The notes under the pieces were generated by a model. The model was given only the letters and a program-made list of their open reading frames with translations. It had not been told where the DNA came from and searched no databases. From Paraflavitalea soli (lineage in GTDB: Bacteria > Bacteroidota > Bacteroidia > Chitinophagales > Chitinophagaceae): a DNA stretch of 64,000 bases. Within the stretch, counting starts at the first letter, position 1. Each line of letters opens with the position of its first letter. Shown one piece after another: positions 52,586 through 61,214 of the stretch. The stretch spans positions 3,662,546 to 3,726,545 of the forward strand of contig NZ_CP032157.1 in the NCBI RefSeq assembly GCF_003555545.1, written 5' to 3'. Position numbers and translations under genes: made by a program.

Positions 52586-53678
52586 TTAACTCTGTGTTTC
52601 TTTCTCCATCATAAGGTATGCCTTGATGAATCCGTCGAGCTCTCCATCCATCACAGGCTGTACATTACCGACCTCAAAATCGGTCCGGTGATCCTTGATC
52701 ATCTTATAGGGATGGAATACATAACTTCTGATCTGGCTCCCCCACTCGATCTTCTTTTTGTTGGCATTAGCGGCATTCTTCAGGGCTTCCCGTTTGCGCA
52801 TTTCCTCTTCATACAGGCGGCTCTTCAACATCTGCAAAGCCATTTCACGGTTCTCGCCCTGGGTACGGGCTTTCTGGCATTCAACGATGATGCCGCTGGG
52901 AATATGCTTCAGCCTTACAGCGGTTTCAACCTTGTTTACGTTCTGACCACCCTTACCACCACTCCGGTAAAACTCCCATTCGAGGTCGGCAGGGTTAACG
53001 GCCACCTCGATGCTGTCATCTACCAGGGGATACACATACACGGAGGCAAAGGAAGTATGCCGGCGGGCATTGCTGTCGAAAGGTGAGATACGCACGAGCC
53101 GGTGTACCCCGCTTTCGGCTTTCAGGAAGCCGTAGGCAAAAGGCCCGTCAAACTGCAGGGTAGCGCTCTTAACGCCTGCCCCATCCCCATCCTGCCAGTC
53201 AAGCTCGGTCACAGACCAGCCCTGTTTTTCCCCATACATCCGGTACATCCGGGCGAGCATTTCTGCCCAGTCCTGGCTTTCTGTACCGCCGGCGCCGCTG
53301 TTGATCTGCAATACGCCGGGCAGTTCATCTTCGGGTTGATTGAGGGTGCTCTTGAACTCTGCCTCTTCCAGCTGTTGCAGGGATTTCTGATAAGCTTCCC
53401 GGGTCTCTTCCTCAGAGGCTTCTGCGGCTTTCCAAAAGTCGAAAAGCACGGCAAAATCCTCTACAGAAGCTTCCGATTGCTCATACAGTTTTACCCAGTA
53501 TTCATTCAGCTTGATGTTCTTGAGAATCTCGGTAGCACGCTTGTTATCGTCCCAGAAACCGGGAGATAAAGACAATTGTTTATCCTGGTTTATCTTATCA
53601 CGTCTGTTATCGACGTCAAAGAAACCTCCTCAGGACCACTACACGGTCCCTCATAGCCTTGATTGATTCTTGTGTCAT
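52586..53678 (-). CDS. prfB: Peptide chain release factor 2 (programmed +1 frameshift)
   Basis: Recognises UGA and UAA stop codons. Translation starts at ATG 53678 ([20 protein letters not shown], 20 codons), meets an in-frame TGA at 53618-53616 and resumes in the +1 frame ([14 protein letters not shown], then [11 protein letters not shown]). The slip site is CTT-TGA-C and it is preceded at the standard distance by an internal Shine-Dalgarno AGGAGG. The joined protein has about 363 residues, with RF2 tripeptide SPF (in [13 protein letters not shown]) and the GGQ motif ([15 protein letters not shown]). The -7 box TATCTTTG lies at 53686-53693. Confidence 0.95.
53616..53632 (-). promoter_or_regulatory. 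prfB autoregulatory frameshift site
   Basis: On the minus strand the order is AGGAGG, TTT, CTT, TGA, then C. The SD-like run sits 3 nt before CTT, as in known RF2 frameshift sites. Low RF2 makes the ribosome pause at TGA and slip +1. Confidence 0.93.
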
Positions 53679-53685
53679 AAGGGCG

Positions 53686-53693
53686 CAAAGATA
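53686..53693 (-). promoter_or_regulatory. -7 promoter element for prfB
   Basis: TATCTTTG on the minus strand ends only 7 bp before the ATG at 53678, so the leader would be near zero. Confidence 0.5.
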
Positions 53694-53843
53694 AGGATAG
53701 TTTATTTGGCCCGCAACGGGAAAGCAGGCATAATAATTATGGTTAAGTATTGACTAATCCGGGATAAATTAACGGGGATATTTAACTTTTGCACGAACTT
53801 GGAGCCGCAAAAAGTGGATTTAACCATCAAAATCGTTTCAACT

Positions 53844-54677
53844 ATGAAATATGTCTCTTTATTCGTTGTAATGCTGGCAATCAATGGTTTTATGACTGGC
53901 TGTAGTGACCAGCCGGCCGCTGGTACGAACACACCCAAGGCTGATTCGGTGGTGCTGAAAGAAGAAAATGTGAACTATACGGCCGATACGGCTAAGCTGG
54001 TAGGGTTCGTGGCCTATAACCAGGCCAATAGCCAGCCCAGGCCTGCGGTGCTGGTGATACCGGAATGGTGGGGAATGACTGATTATCCCAAAATGAGGGC
54101 CCGGGAACTGGCCAAACTAGGGTATATCGCGCTAGTGGCGGACATATATGGCAATGGTATGGTAGCGGATAGTCCTTCTCTCGCCGGAAAACTGGCCACC
54201 CCATTTTATACGAACCCCGGGCTGGCTGCTTCCCGCTTCATGGCTGCCCTGAATATTTTGAAGAGCTATCCGCAGGCGGATACGACCAAGATAGCTGCCA
54301 TTGGTTATTGCTTTGGCGGATCGATCGTATTGAATGCCGCCAAGATGGGGGCACCGCTCAATGGTGTGGTAAGCTTTCATGGCGACCTGCGTGGCGTGCC
54401 TGCTGATAAGAAGTTACTGAAGGCCAAAATACTCGTGTGCCATGGCTTAGCGGATAGTTTTGTTCCGCAGGAACAGGTAGATGGCTTCAAGAAGCAAATG
54501 GATTCTATTGGCGCGGATTATACTTTTAAAGCATACGCCGATGCTACGCATGCCTTTACCAACCCGGGAGCTACTGCAACGGGACAACGCTTTAATATGC
54601 CTATTAAATACAACCCGGCGGCAGATACTGCCTCCTGGAAAGACATGCAGGATTTCTTTGGCAGGATATTCAAATAA
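53844..54677 (+). CDS. Dienelactone-hydrolase family lipoprotein
   Basis: A 277-residue alpha/beta-hydrolase exported as a lipoprotein (lipobox GFMTGCSDQ, Cys about 18). The DLH pattern is clear: VLVIPEWWGMTDYPK, the nucleophile elbow GYCFGGS with Cys (about 155), the acid Asp in CHGLADSFVP and the His in ADATHAFTNPGA. Dienelactone hydrolases use Cys as nucleophile, as here. The natural substrate is unknown. ATG at 53844 gives the lipoprotein signal directly. Confidence 0.88.
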   Translation: MKYVSLFVVMLAINGFMTGCSDQPAAGTNTPKADSVVLKEENVNYTADTAKLVGFVAYNQANSQPRPAVLVIPEWWGMTDYPKMRARELAKLGYIALVADIYGNGMVADSPSLAGKLATPFYTNPGLAASRFMAALNILKSYPQADTTKIAAIGYCFGGSIVLNAAKMGAPLNGVVSFHGDLRGVPADKKLLKAKILVCHGLADSFVPQEQVDGFKKQMDSIGADYTFKAYADATHAFTNPGATATGQRFNMPIKYNPAADTASWKDMQDFFGRIFK

Positions 54678-54700
54678 TACTTTCTGCTATTATAATAGCG

Positions 54701-54750
54701 CAAAGGCTATGGTAACAGTTTAACATACTGTGATCATAGCCTTTGTCATT
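54701..54750 (+). terminator. Terminator after the dienelactone-hydrolase gene
   Basis: CAAAGGCTATG and CATAGCCTTTG form an 11-bp perfect stem with a long loop, followed by TCATTTAT. The T run is weak. Confidence 0.6.
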
Positions 54751-54829
54751 TATACGCCTAATTTTAACATTCCCGGCTTTGTGTAGCTGCCAGATTCTAC
54801 TATCTTTCTACCCTAAACGCTACCCAAGC

Positions 54830-56881
54830 ATGCATTATACGCCCAAACCCTTACTAACGATTGCTATAGCAATCTGTATTTCCTTCAGCAGCTTCTCGCA
54901 AACCGATACCTCTGTTACTGATCTTAACCTGGGAAGAATAAAGCTCAAAAAAGATTTTACGCAATCCATTACGATCAAAGGTGAACAGCTGGAGAAGATG
55001 CCATTTACCAGTTTGTATGAGGCGATCAATGCCTGGTCATATGGCTATTATACCAACAGGACCAGTGTGGTTTATGTCATAGATGGCATTGTGGTCAATG
55101 ATGTAAACGCATACAGTGTTTATGATATCGAGGAAGTGACGCTGGTACAAAATGCGCTGATACAGGCAAGCGGAGCCACCCGTCAGCAACAAATGGCATT
55201 AATAACTACCCGGAAAGGAGGAAAGGATAAGCAAGGTATGATGGTTGCCGGTCAAAGCTTCCTCGTAAGAGGGGATAATGTGCCAATTTCAGGTGGGACT
55301 AATCCTAAATCGGAAACGAACTTTTTCCATCAATATCAAATCGCTGCCTACCAGAAAGGAGAAAAGATTCAATATGGTGTATCGGCCAATTATCTCCGGG
55401 ATGTAATTCCTGTCACCAAAAACCCGGGTAACAAGACGAACATTCCTACTAATTCGGACCGCTTCCGTATCAATGGCTGGTTTGCTGCCAAACTGGGAAG
55501 TGCGCATGACCTCACGATCCGCGTAAATGCCACGCCTCAGGTCTCCGATTACGACAGGAGTTATGGCATCAATTTACCTCCGAATAATTTGACCAGTCGT
55601 AGCAAAGAACATATTAAACAAACGCTGTTTAACCCTACCATTGGTCTGCGGTCGAGGTTGGGAGGCGGTTTTACCAATGAATTTACGGCCAGCTATGGCT
55701 CTTCCAGGGTAAAAGGCAAGAACGAATCAGAAACAATCTATAGCCCGACCAACAAGTATGCGCAGGAACAGCAATCTACTCTCACCCTCAAACAAGTATT
55801 GCTGATGGACCAGTTGAGTTATCATGGTTCCCTGGGCAATAACTGGTCGGTGGAGCCATCTGTGAATATGATGTTCCGTTACCTGAAGAATAACAATGAC
55901 TATTACCAGGCATCTACTACTAATGGCAATGTTACATCTATCAATACCTCTTCTTTCAACCAGGAAGGAAGGATCTATTTACTCACGCCTTCTCTCAACC
56001 TGTATTATAAAAACAGTTTCAATATACAGGGCGGCCTGGTAGCCAATCTATCCAAAACATATGGACAAAAAATAAGGAAAGCACTACCCTTTGTCACCAC
56101 CAGTGTTGATGTGTTGAGACTGGCCAATGCTGCCAATCCGACCAGCCTGAAATTCTTTGGTTCTATAGCGCAGGCAGACAATTTGGGTGATCTATCGCCA
56201 AGCCTGGAGAATGCTGCTGCGGTCACCTCCTTTGCCTTCTTCGGACCAACACCGGGCCTTCCCGTTTATGCAGGTTTTCCTCCCGACAACTCCTTCTGGA
56301 TATGGCAAACGGGCACCCGGCTGGGTATACTCAATAATTTACTGACTGTGAATTACTTTTTTGAGCGGCGGAATTTTACGGCCGAAGTATACCAACAGAT
56401 CGCCACCAGCTACCGGATCATCTATCCTGATATCATTTCAAGCACCCACCACTTAGCTATCAATGCTACGCTAATCAATAAGCATTCGATCTACTGGCTT
56501 ACGGGCATCAATGCTACCAGCATAAAAAGCAAGACTGATAAAGACCTGGGATTTTATACGAACCATAATGTAGTGGGCGATCTTAATAGTGATAAAGCCT
56601 CCTGGACAGGGGGATGGGTGAACCGATTTTCCTGGGATAGGTTTACAGCAGGCTTAGACCTACTTTATTATTTCAATCCCGATCAGTTGCCTACCATTCC
56701 CGGAGATAGCAAGGTAGATGCGCTGTCGCTGCAAAATGTGTATGTAGGTTATCAGCTCAACCTGAAGGGCACCAAGGGATTGGAACTTTATGCGGATTGC
56801 AGGAATCCCAAACAGGACAAAGACTTTAAGATCAGCGGCAACAGAAAATATTATGGATTGGGGGTGAAGGCTATTCTTTAA
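54830..56881 (+). CDS. TonB-receptor-like outer-membrane protein
   Basis: A 683-residue protein with signal peptide ending SSFSQ. A plug-like domain at about 35-145 includes the TonB-plug trait (YVIDGIVVNDVNAYSVYDIE), followed by a large beta-barrel with strand pairs of about 8-12 residues. The last strand ends YYGLGVKAIL. It lacks the N-terminal carboxypeptidase-like domain seen in the barrels at 1-923 and 29239-32013. No SusD partner is present, so the ligand is unknown. ATG at 54830 is preferred to the upstream frame start at 54743, which overlaps the terminator. Confidence 0.8.
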   Translation: MHYTPKPLLTIAIAICISFSSFSQTDTSVTDLNLGRIKLKKDFTQSITIKGEQLEKMPFTSLYEAINAWSYGYYTNRTSVVYVIDGIVVNDVNAYSVYDIEEVTLVQNALIQASGATRQQQMALITTRKGGKDKQGMMVAGQSFLVRGDNVPISGGTNPKSETNFFHQYQIAAYQKGEKIQYGVSANYLRDVIPVTKNPGNKTNIPTNSDRFRINGWFAAKLGSAHDLTIRVNATPQVSDYDRSYGINLPPNNLTSRSKEHIKQTLFNPTIGLRSRLGGGFTNEFTASYGSSRVKGKNESETIYSPTNKYAQEQQSTLTLKQVLLMDQLSYHGSLGNNWSVEPSVNMMFRYLKNNNDYYQASTTNGNVTSINTSSFNQEGRIYLLTPSLNLYYKNSFNIQGGLVANLSKTYGQKIRKALPFVTTSVDVLRLANAANPTSLKFFGSIAQADNLGDLSPSLENAAAVTSFAFFGPTPGLPVYAGFPPDNSFWIWQTGTRLGILNNLLTVNYFFERRNFTAEVYQQIATSYRIIYPDIISSTHHLAINATLINKHSIYWLTGINATSIKSKTDKDLGFYTNHNVVGDLNSDKASWTGGWVNRFSWDRFTAGLDLLYYFNPDQLPTIPGDSKVDALSLQNVYVGYQLNLKGTKGLELYADCRNPKQDKDFKISGNRKYYGLGVKAIL

Positions 56882-56898
56882 CATCAGGTGTCATCCGC

Positions 56899-58302
56899 CT
56901 AGGCTACCTGGTTATCATACCGTGGCAGGGTAAAAGAGAAGGTACTTCCCTTGCCAGGCTCGCTCTGCACGGTAATGTCGCCACCATTTTTTTCCAGGAA
57001 TTCCTTGCATAATTTGAGACCCAGGCCGGTGCCGGTCTCGTGGTTGGTACCTTTGGTAGTAAAGTAGTTGTCTCCAAAGATACGTTGCATGTTCTCGTGG
57101 CTCATACCAATACCGGTATCCTGTACAAAGATCTCTATTTGCCGGGATCTTTCAGTGGCACCAACGTATACGGTTCCATGTTTAGGTGTGAATTTAATGG
57201 CGTTGGACAACAGATTGCGCAGCACCAGGTTCACCATTTCCCTGTCTGCATAGCAATATATTGGTTCATCCAACTGCGACTCCAGGTATACCTGTTTATT
57301 CTCTGCCTGTAATTGCAACAGCTGCAAGACCTCTATTACCATCCTTTGCACATCCAGTACTTCGGGGTTCACGGTGGCATGTTTCATCTGTGTTTTGGCC
57401 CATTGCAACAGGTTTTCCATCAGGCTGGTGGTATAGTTCATTTCAGTAGCAATACCTGGCACCATTTCCAATATCTCCTGCGATGATAATTTATACCGTT
57501 GCATATTGTAAAACAGGTTGCGCAAGGCATACATGGGGGTTTTGAGGTCGTGGGCGATGACAGAGAACAGTTTGTTCTTTACCTGGTTCAGTTCTGTCAA
57601 CTCCCGCGTTTGCTGCTCCAGCAAGGTTGCTTTTTCAGCAATCTCCTGTTTCTGCTTTCCTATTTCCAGGTTGCGCCGGTGCAATTCCCTGCTTTTACCC
57701 ATGAGGCTGAATTGATAATCGGCATTTTCCTTTTTGATCAGGAATAATGTATAGAAGATAAAGCCCAATGCTGTGATATGATGGAATACATATAGCCAGT
57801 AATTGACGGAAGCCAGCCTGAAGTAATAATCATGCGGTACAACGGTGGCCAGTATATAACAGGCGGCGGACCAGCAGAAGGCAAATATGATACTGGTAAA
57901 TTTCTGTAAAAAGAACACGGCCATTACTCCATAAAGGATGAAGAACAGGGATACGCCTGCATCTACCTTGCCCAGGTATACCAGGCAGGTGACAATGGGA
58001 TATACGCTGAAATAAACCAGGCGGGAAGCCTCGTAATATTGTTCATGGGTAAGCCACAAGATAATGATGCCAATAGCCAGGGGGGAACACACAACATACC
58101 ATACGAGGGGTGGTAAATGGTCTTTACTAAAAAGTCCGGCCAGGGTCAGTACCAGGCCAGCCACCATGCTGAAGATGTTTAACTGATTAAAAATACTCAA
58201 CCTGCGCTTTTCATACTCCTCCATGGAACTGGTAATGCCCACGGATTTGATGAAATCCCAATAGTGCAGCAAAGCCTGGCCCAATGGTTGGACGGCGGAC
58301 AA
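56899..58302 (-). CDS. Multi-helix membrane sensor histidine kinase
   Basis: A 467-residue kinase. About six helices span 40-190, without a large periplasmic domain. A coiled linker (about 195-240) precedes HisKA with LFSVIAHDLKTPMYALRNLF (His about 253). The HATPase domain has LRNLLSNAIKFTPKHGTVY, DTGIGM and ETGTGLGLKLCKEF. No response regulator gene is next to it. The start at 58302 is the longest; a Met at about residue 27 (MEEYEKRRLS) also fits. Confidence 0.87.
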   Translation of the reverse strand: MSAVQPLGQALLHYWDFIKSVGITSSMEEYEKRRLSIFNQLNIFSMVAGLVLTLAGLFSKDHLPPLVWYVVCSPLAIGIIILWLTHEQYYEASRLVYFSVYPIVTCLVYLGKVDAGVSLFFILYGVMAVFFLQKFTSIIFAFCWSAACYILATVVPHDYYFRLASVNYWLYVFHHITALGFIFYTLFLIKKENADYQFSLMGKSRELHRRNLEIGKQKQEIAEKATLLEQQTRELTELNQVKNKLFSVIAHDLKTPMYALRNLFYNMQRYKLSSQEILEMVPGIATEMNYTTSLMENLLQWAKTQMKHATVNPEVLDVQRMVIEVLQLLQLQAENKQVYLESQLDEPIYCYADREMVNLVLRNLLSNAIKFTPKHGTVYVGATERSRQIEIFVQDTGIGMSHENMQRIFGDNYFTTKGTNHETGTGLGLKLCKEFLEKNGGDITVQSEPGKGSTFSFTLPRYDNQVA

Positions 58303-58532
58303 TTTCGAAGGATTGAATTTATAGAAGCGTATCAGGGTTGGGTGGTTTTAGAGATATAAGGAAAGATAGTTATAAAAGCTTTGTTCTGCAAGTGTCGCCG
58401 GCGACTTAGTGGAAATATAATCGTTGAAATTGGGAAGTACCCGTTACGCTTTACGGCTCATTAACCAAAATGATGGTTGAAAATCAGAAATATATGTTAA
58501 TTTCACCGCATTAAATGCCAAAATTAATCACT

Positions 58533-58958
58533 ATGAAAAGACTTACTATCCACTTATTTGCATTGTTGATCATGATCAGTACAGTGATTCCTGCCAGCAT
58601 GGCTGCTACCACATCTGAGCCTGTACCGGCTACTGCTCCTGCATCTTCTGAACCCGATCCGGCTGCTGTAAAAGCTGCGATGAAAGATTTCAAGAGTCTT
58701 CCCCGCAGCGAAAGAAGGTCGCGCCTGAAGGAGGCTAAAAAGATGTTTAAGCAGTACAAGGCTGATAAAAAAGCCGGCAGGGAAGCGGAAACAGACCAGG
58801 TATTGCTGGCAATCCTGGCAATTTTGCTGCCCCCACTGGCTGTTTACCTGAAAGAAGGCGCTATCAACAGTAAATTCTGGATCAGCCTTATTCTTACGCT
58901 GATCTTCTGGATCCCTGGTGTTGTGTACGCTTTGCTCGTAGTATTTGACGCAGCTTAA
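58533..58958 (+). CDS. YqaE/Pmp3-family membrane protein with exported N-terminal extension
   Basis: A 141-residue protein. Signal peptide about 1-25 (MKRLTIHLFALLIMISTVIP), a Pro/Ala-rich stretch, then a Lys/Arg-rich helical segment (about 45-90). The C-terminal about 50 residues are a Pmp3/YqaE domain: LLAILAILLPPLAVYLKEGA and two helices ending WIPGVVYALLVVF. Pmp3 proteins act in membrane potential and salt stress in yeast and plants. The N-terminal extension is common in Bacteroidota copies. ATG at 58533 is favoured over 58515. Confidence 0.86.
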   Translation: MKRLTIHLFALLIMISTVIPASMAATTSEPVPATAPASSEPDPAAVKAAMKDFKSLPRSERRSRLKEAKKMFKQYKADKKAGREAETDQVLLAILAILLPPLAVYLKEGAINSKFWISLILTLIFWIPGVVYALLVVFDAA

Positions 58959-58984
58959 TCGCTATTCCAACTAAAATCATCCCC

Positions 58985-59019
58985 AGCTTCTGCCCTACCC
59001 TGAGCAGAAGCTTTTTTTA
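58985..59019 (+). terminator. Rho-independent terminator after the YqaE/Pmp3 gene
   Basis: A 9-bp stem AGCTTCTGC/GCAGAAGCT is followed by TTTTTTT. Confidence 0.88.
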
Positions 59020-59103
59020 TGCCCCTAATAAATTGTTAATCCCTTTGCCGTGGTGTGTACCGGTTGCGGAAGCAGCATCTATTCACCGAACAAAACATAC
59101 ATT

Positions 59104-59535
59104 ATGCAAAAGGCATTATTATTACTGGCTATTATTGGCATGCTGGCAGGTTGTGCGCCTAAAAACAGGCCTTCCAAAGATGGAACAGCCAACAGTACGC
59201 TTACGAATACGCGCTGGAAACTGACAGGGCTCAGCAGCCTGCCCAATGGATTGCCCCGATTATCCAAGGATGTATTCCTGCAACTGGACACAGGCCGTAT
59301 CAAAGGTTTTGCGGGATGTAACAATTATTTTGGAGGTTATAGCACCAGTGGCTCTTCGCTCAGTTTTACGGGCATAGGAAGCACCAAAATGTTTTGCCAG
59401 GAAGGTATGGAAACAGAGAACAAGCTTTTCCAGGCACTCAATACGACCAGTCATTACCGCATTACAGGCACAAAGCTTGAATTGCTGAAAGGGCAGGACC
59501 TGCTGGCCAGCTTTGAAGCGTTGTATCTGCAATGA
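59104..59535 (+). CDS. META-domain lipoprotein (HslJ-like)
   Basis: A 143-residue lipoprotein with lipobox GMLAGCAPK (Cys about 17). The META domain (about 35-140) shows NTRWKLTGL, the core GFAGCNNYFGGY and TKMFCQEGMETENKLFQAL. HslJ-type META proteins are stress-related exported proteins. Two Cys (in AGCNN and MFCQE) are at usual META positions. The start at 59104 gives a perfect lipoprotein signal. Confidence 0.88.
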   Translation: MQKALLLLAIIGMLAGCAPKNRPSKDGTANSTLTNTRWKLTGLSSLPNGLPRLSKDVFLQLDTGRIKGFAGCNNYFGGYSTSGSSLSFTGIGSTKMFCQEGMETENKLFQALNTTSHYRITGTKLELLKGQDLLASFEALYLQ

Positions 59536-59648
59536 CGGCAATCAGCAGTCGGCAGTCGGCAGTCGGCAATCGTGAATCGGCAGTCGGCAGTCGGCAGCTC
59601 CCGCTGTGACGGGACAAGCTGTTACTCAGCAATCGGCAGTCGGCAATG
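59534..59648 (+). repeat. Heptad repeat, TCGGCAG type (large tract)
   Basis: Three or more blocks of the unit (cggcagt, cggcagt, cggcaat) are separated by short unrelated DNA, including a small palindromic cccgctgtgacggg. The tract fills most of the gap between the META and DUF2452 genes. Confidence 0.8.
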
Positions 59649-59677
59649 GTCGTTGATAATTCAAGTTCTCTTGCTGA

Positions 59678-59730
59678 AACCTGACAGATCTTACTCAGCA
59701 CAGTGTCAGGCAAGACCTGTCAGGTTTTTA
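59678..59730 (+). terminator. Hairpin AACCTGACAG/CTGTCAGGTT before DUF2452 gene
   Basis: A 10-bp perfect stem encloses a 29-nt loop and is followed by TTTA. It may terminate the META transcript or be a dispersed palindromic element. Confidence 0.55.
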
Positions 59731-59743
59731 CTGGCAGGTTTTA

Positions 59744-59751
59744 TATTTTTG
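59744..59751 (+). promoter_or_regulatory. -7 promoter element for the DUF2452 gene
   Basis: TATTTTTG ends 5 bp before ATG 59756. A start of transcription at the usual distance would give an mRNA with almost no leader. Confidence 0.45.
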
Positions 59752-59755
59752 GTGC

Positions 59756-60550
59756 ATGGTACAAGCATATAACTTCCTTGCCAGCTGGCAGTTGTTTCCC
59801 GAGAAAGGGGTGTACGAGTTTGGAGAGCGCCCAAGGTCGGGCATCTATAAGATGGAAGCGGTGGAGAATGAGCGGCTATTATCGGTGAGCATGAACTGGG
59901 TAACGATCGAGAACCAGGCTTTTGAGTCCAAATACCAATTGGTGCCGGATGGGCAGGAGCATAGTTTTGAAAACCCGGAGATAGCAGACAGCAGCAAAGC
60001 CACTTTTATTGATGGTATTACGTTTGAAACGCAGTTCTATAAGAATAGTAAACCTGTATTGCAGGTGGTGCATGAGTTGATGCCCAATGGGTACCTCAAG
60101 ATCACCCAGAAGGGATGGACGCCAGCGCAACGGGAGTACACCAATATAGAATACTATCACAAACAGATGAGTGTACTGCCCTACTCTTCTTCTGTATCGG
60201 GTGCGCTCATCAAGCCAACAGAGGAGGGGGTGATCCGTCACAAAGCGCTTACTGCTATGGAAGAGCAAACGAATATGCAGTTGGGGCAAATTCGCAAGCA
60301 AATTGAGTTGCTGGCCTTGCAGGCGCAGGAAATTCAAAAGCGCAAAGAACTATCATTGATCATCTATACAGCCAAGCTCAATTTTGCCCCGGTGATCGGG
60401 CAAACGTATTACCTGTATGAGAAGAGTGATAGCAGTCACCTCTTATCGCTGGTAAGTCCGCGGGAATGGGGCGGCGGGGCTGGTCCTTATAAACGTTTTG
60501 TAGCGGCTGTGAAATTATTGGCAGACCATACCTGGATGGAAGTGGTATAG
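59756..60550 (+). CDS. DUF2452 domain protein
   Basis: A 264-residue cytoplasmic protein. The C-terminal about 110 residues match DUF2452: QLGQIRKQIELLALQAQEIQ, FAPVIGQTYYLYEKSDSSHL and GPYKRFVAAVKLLADHTWME. The N-terminal about 140 residues form a beta-rich domain of lipocalin-like appearance (GIYKMEAVENERLLSVSMNW). No function is known for DUF2452. The protein stands alone, with its own promoter and a strong shared terminator. Confidence 0.8.
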   Translation: MVQAYNFLASWQLFPEKGVYEFGERPRSGIYKMEAVENERLLSVSMNWVTIENQAFESKYQLVPDGQEHSFENPEIADSSKATFIDGITFETQFYKNSKPVLQVVHELMPNGYLKITQKGWTPAQREYTNIEYYHKQMSVLPYSSSVSGALIKPTEEGVIRHKALTAMEEQTNMQLGQIRKQIELLALQAQEIQKRKELSLIIYTAKLNFAPVIGQTYYLYEKSDSSHLLSLVSPREWGGGAGPYKRFVAAVKLLADHTWMEVV

Positions 60551-60586
60551 AACAGAAGTATCCCTTTGAAGATATAATAAAAAGTG

Positions 60587-60635
60587 AAGAGGTGATACCT
60601 TTCGTTTTCGTGGTAAACGAAAGGTATCACCTCTT
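60587..60635. terminator. Bidirectional terminator with 21-bp perfect stem
   Basis: The arms at 60587-60607 and 60615-60635 are exact complements around a 7-nt loop (core GGTGATACC/GGTATCACC). It separates the convergent DUF2452 gene and the small secreted-protein gene. Confidence 0.85.
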
Positions 60636-60662
60636 CTTATTAGAGAGTAGCTGCTTACATTT

Positions 60663-61196
60663 TTAGTTGAGGTTCTTCCGGAGAGCTTGCTTTTTCTTCT
60701 CTGTTGCAGGCGTGCCAGCTGGTACAGGAGCAGGTGCTGTGCCGGCAGGAGCTTGCTTCACTTCCTTTGGCACGGTACCGCCATCCTGGGTAGGCACAGG
60801 AGCTATTTTAACAGGCGCCGGCGGCAGGTTAACAGCTTTTTGATCGCTGGGCAATGTACCGCTGGCAGGCTGTGTTCTGGCCAAACTACGGGCGGCTGAT
60901 GAACTCCTTGCAGAACCGGCTCCGGGGGCAAAACGCATTCCTTTGATGGTTCCTTTTTTCAGTTGCATGCCGCTGCTTTCGCTGTGGTTCTCCTGTTGTT
61001 CCGCAATGGTGGCCCTTTTTTGCGCCTTTGGTTGCTCAGGTGCATATTTTAAGCCGGGTACGCGGTTGTCGCGGTACTGTTTTCCAAGACTTTCGCCGGT
61101 ATTTTTTTTCTCCTCATCCTGGGCATTGGCAATGCAGGCGTGGGCCAGCAACAGCATCATTACGATCAGTACTTTATATTGATGTTTGAATGTCAT
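60663..61196 (-). CDS. Small secreted low-complexity protein
   Basis: A 177-residue exported protein with signal peptide ending ANAQ. It contains two copies of a motif like VPGLKYAPEQ / IKGMRFAPGA (about 45-55 and 82-92), then a Pro/Ala/Thr-rich tail. No family was recognised. It starts 18 bp after the large repeat protein on the same strand and is probably co-expressed with it. Confidence 0.7.
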   Translation of the reverse strand: MTFKHQYKVLIVMMLLLAHACIANAQDEEKKNTGESLGKQYRDNRVPGLKYAPEQPKAQKRATIAEQQENHSESSGMQLKKGTIKGMRFAPGAGSARSSSAARSLARTQPASGTLPSDQKAVNLPPAPVKIAPVPTQDGGTVPKEVKQAPAGTAPAPVPAGTPATEKKKQALRKNLN

Positions 61197-61214
61197 ACTT
61201 GTTGTTTTTAGCGA

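Noticed and set aside
52586-53575. prfB starting at the internal Met (53575)
   Set aside because: This omits the 5' frame and the CTT-TGA-C shift site, which are both clear.
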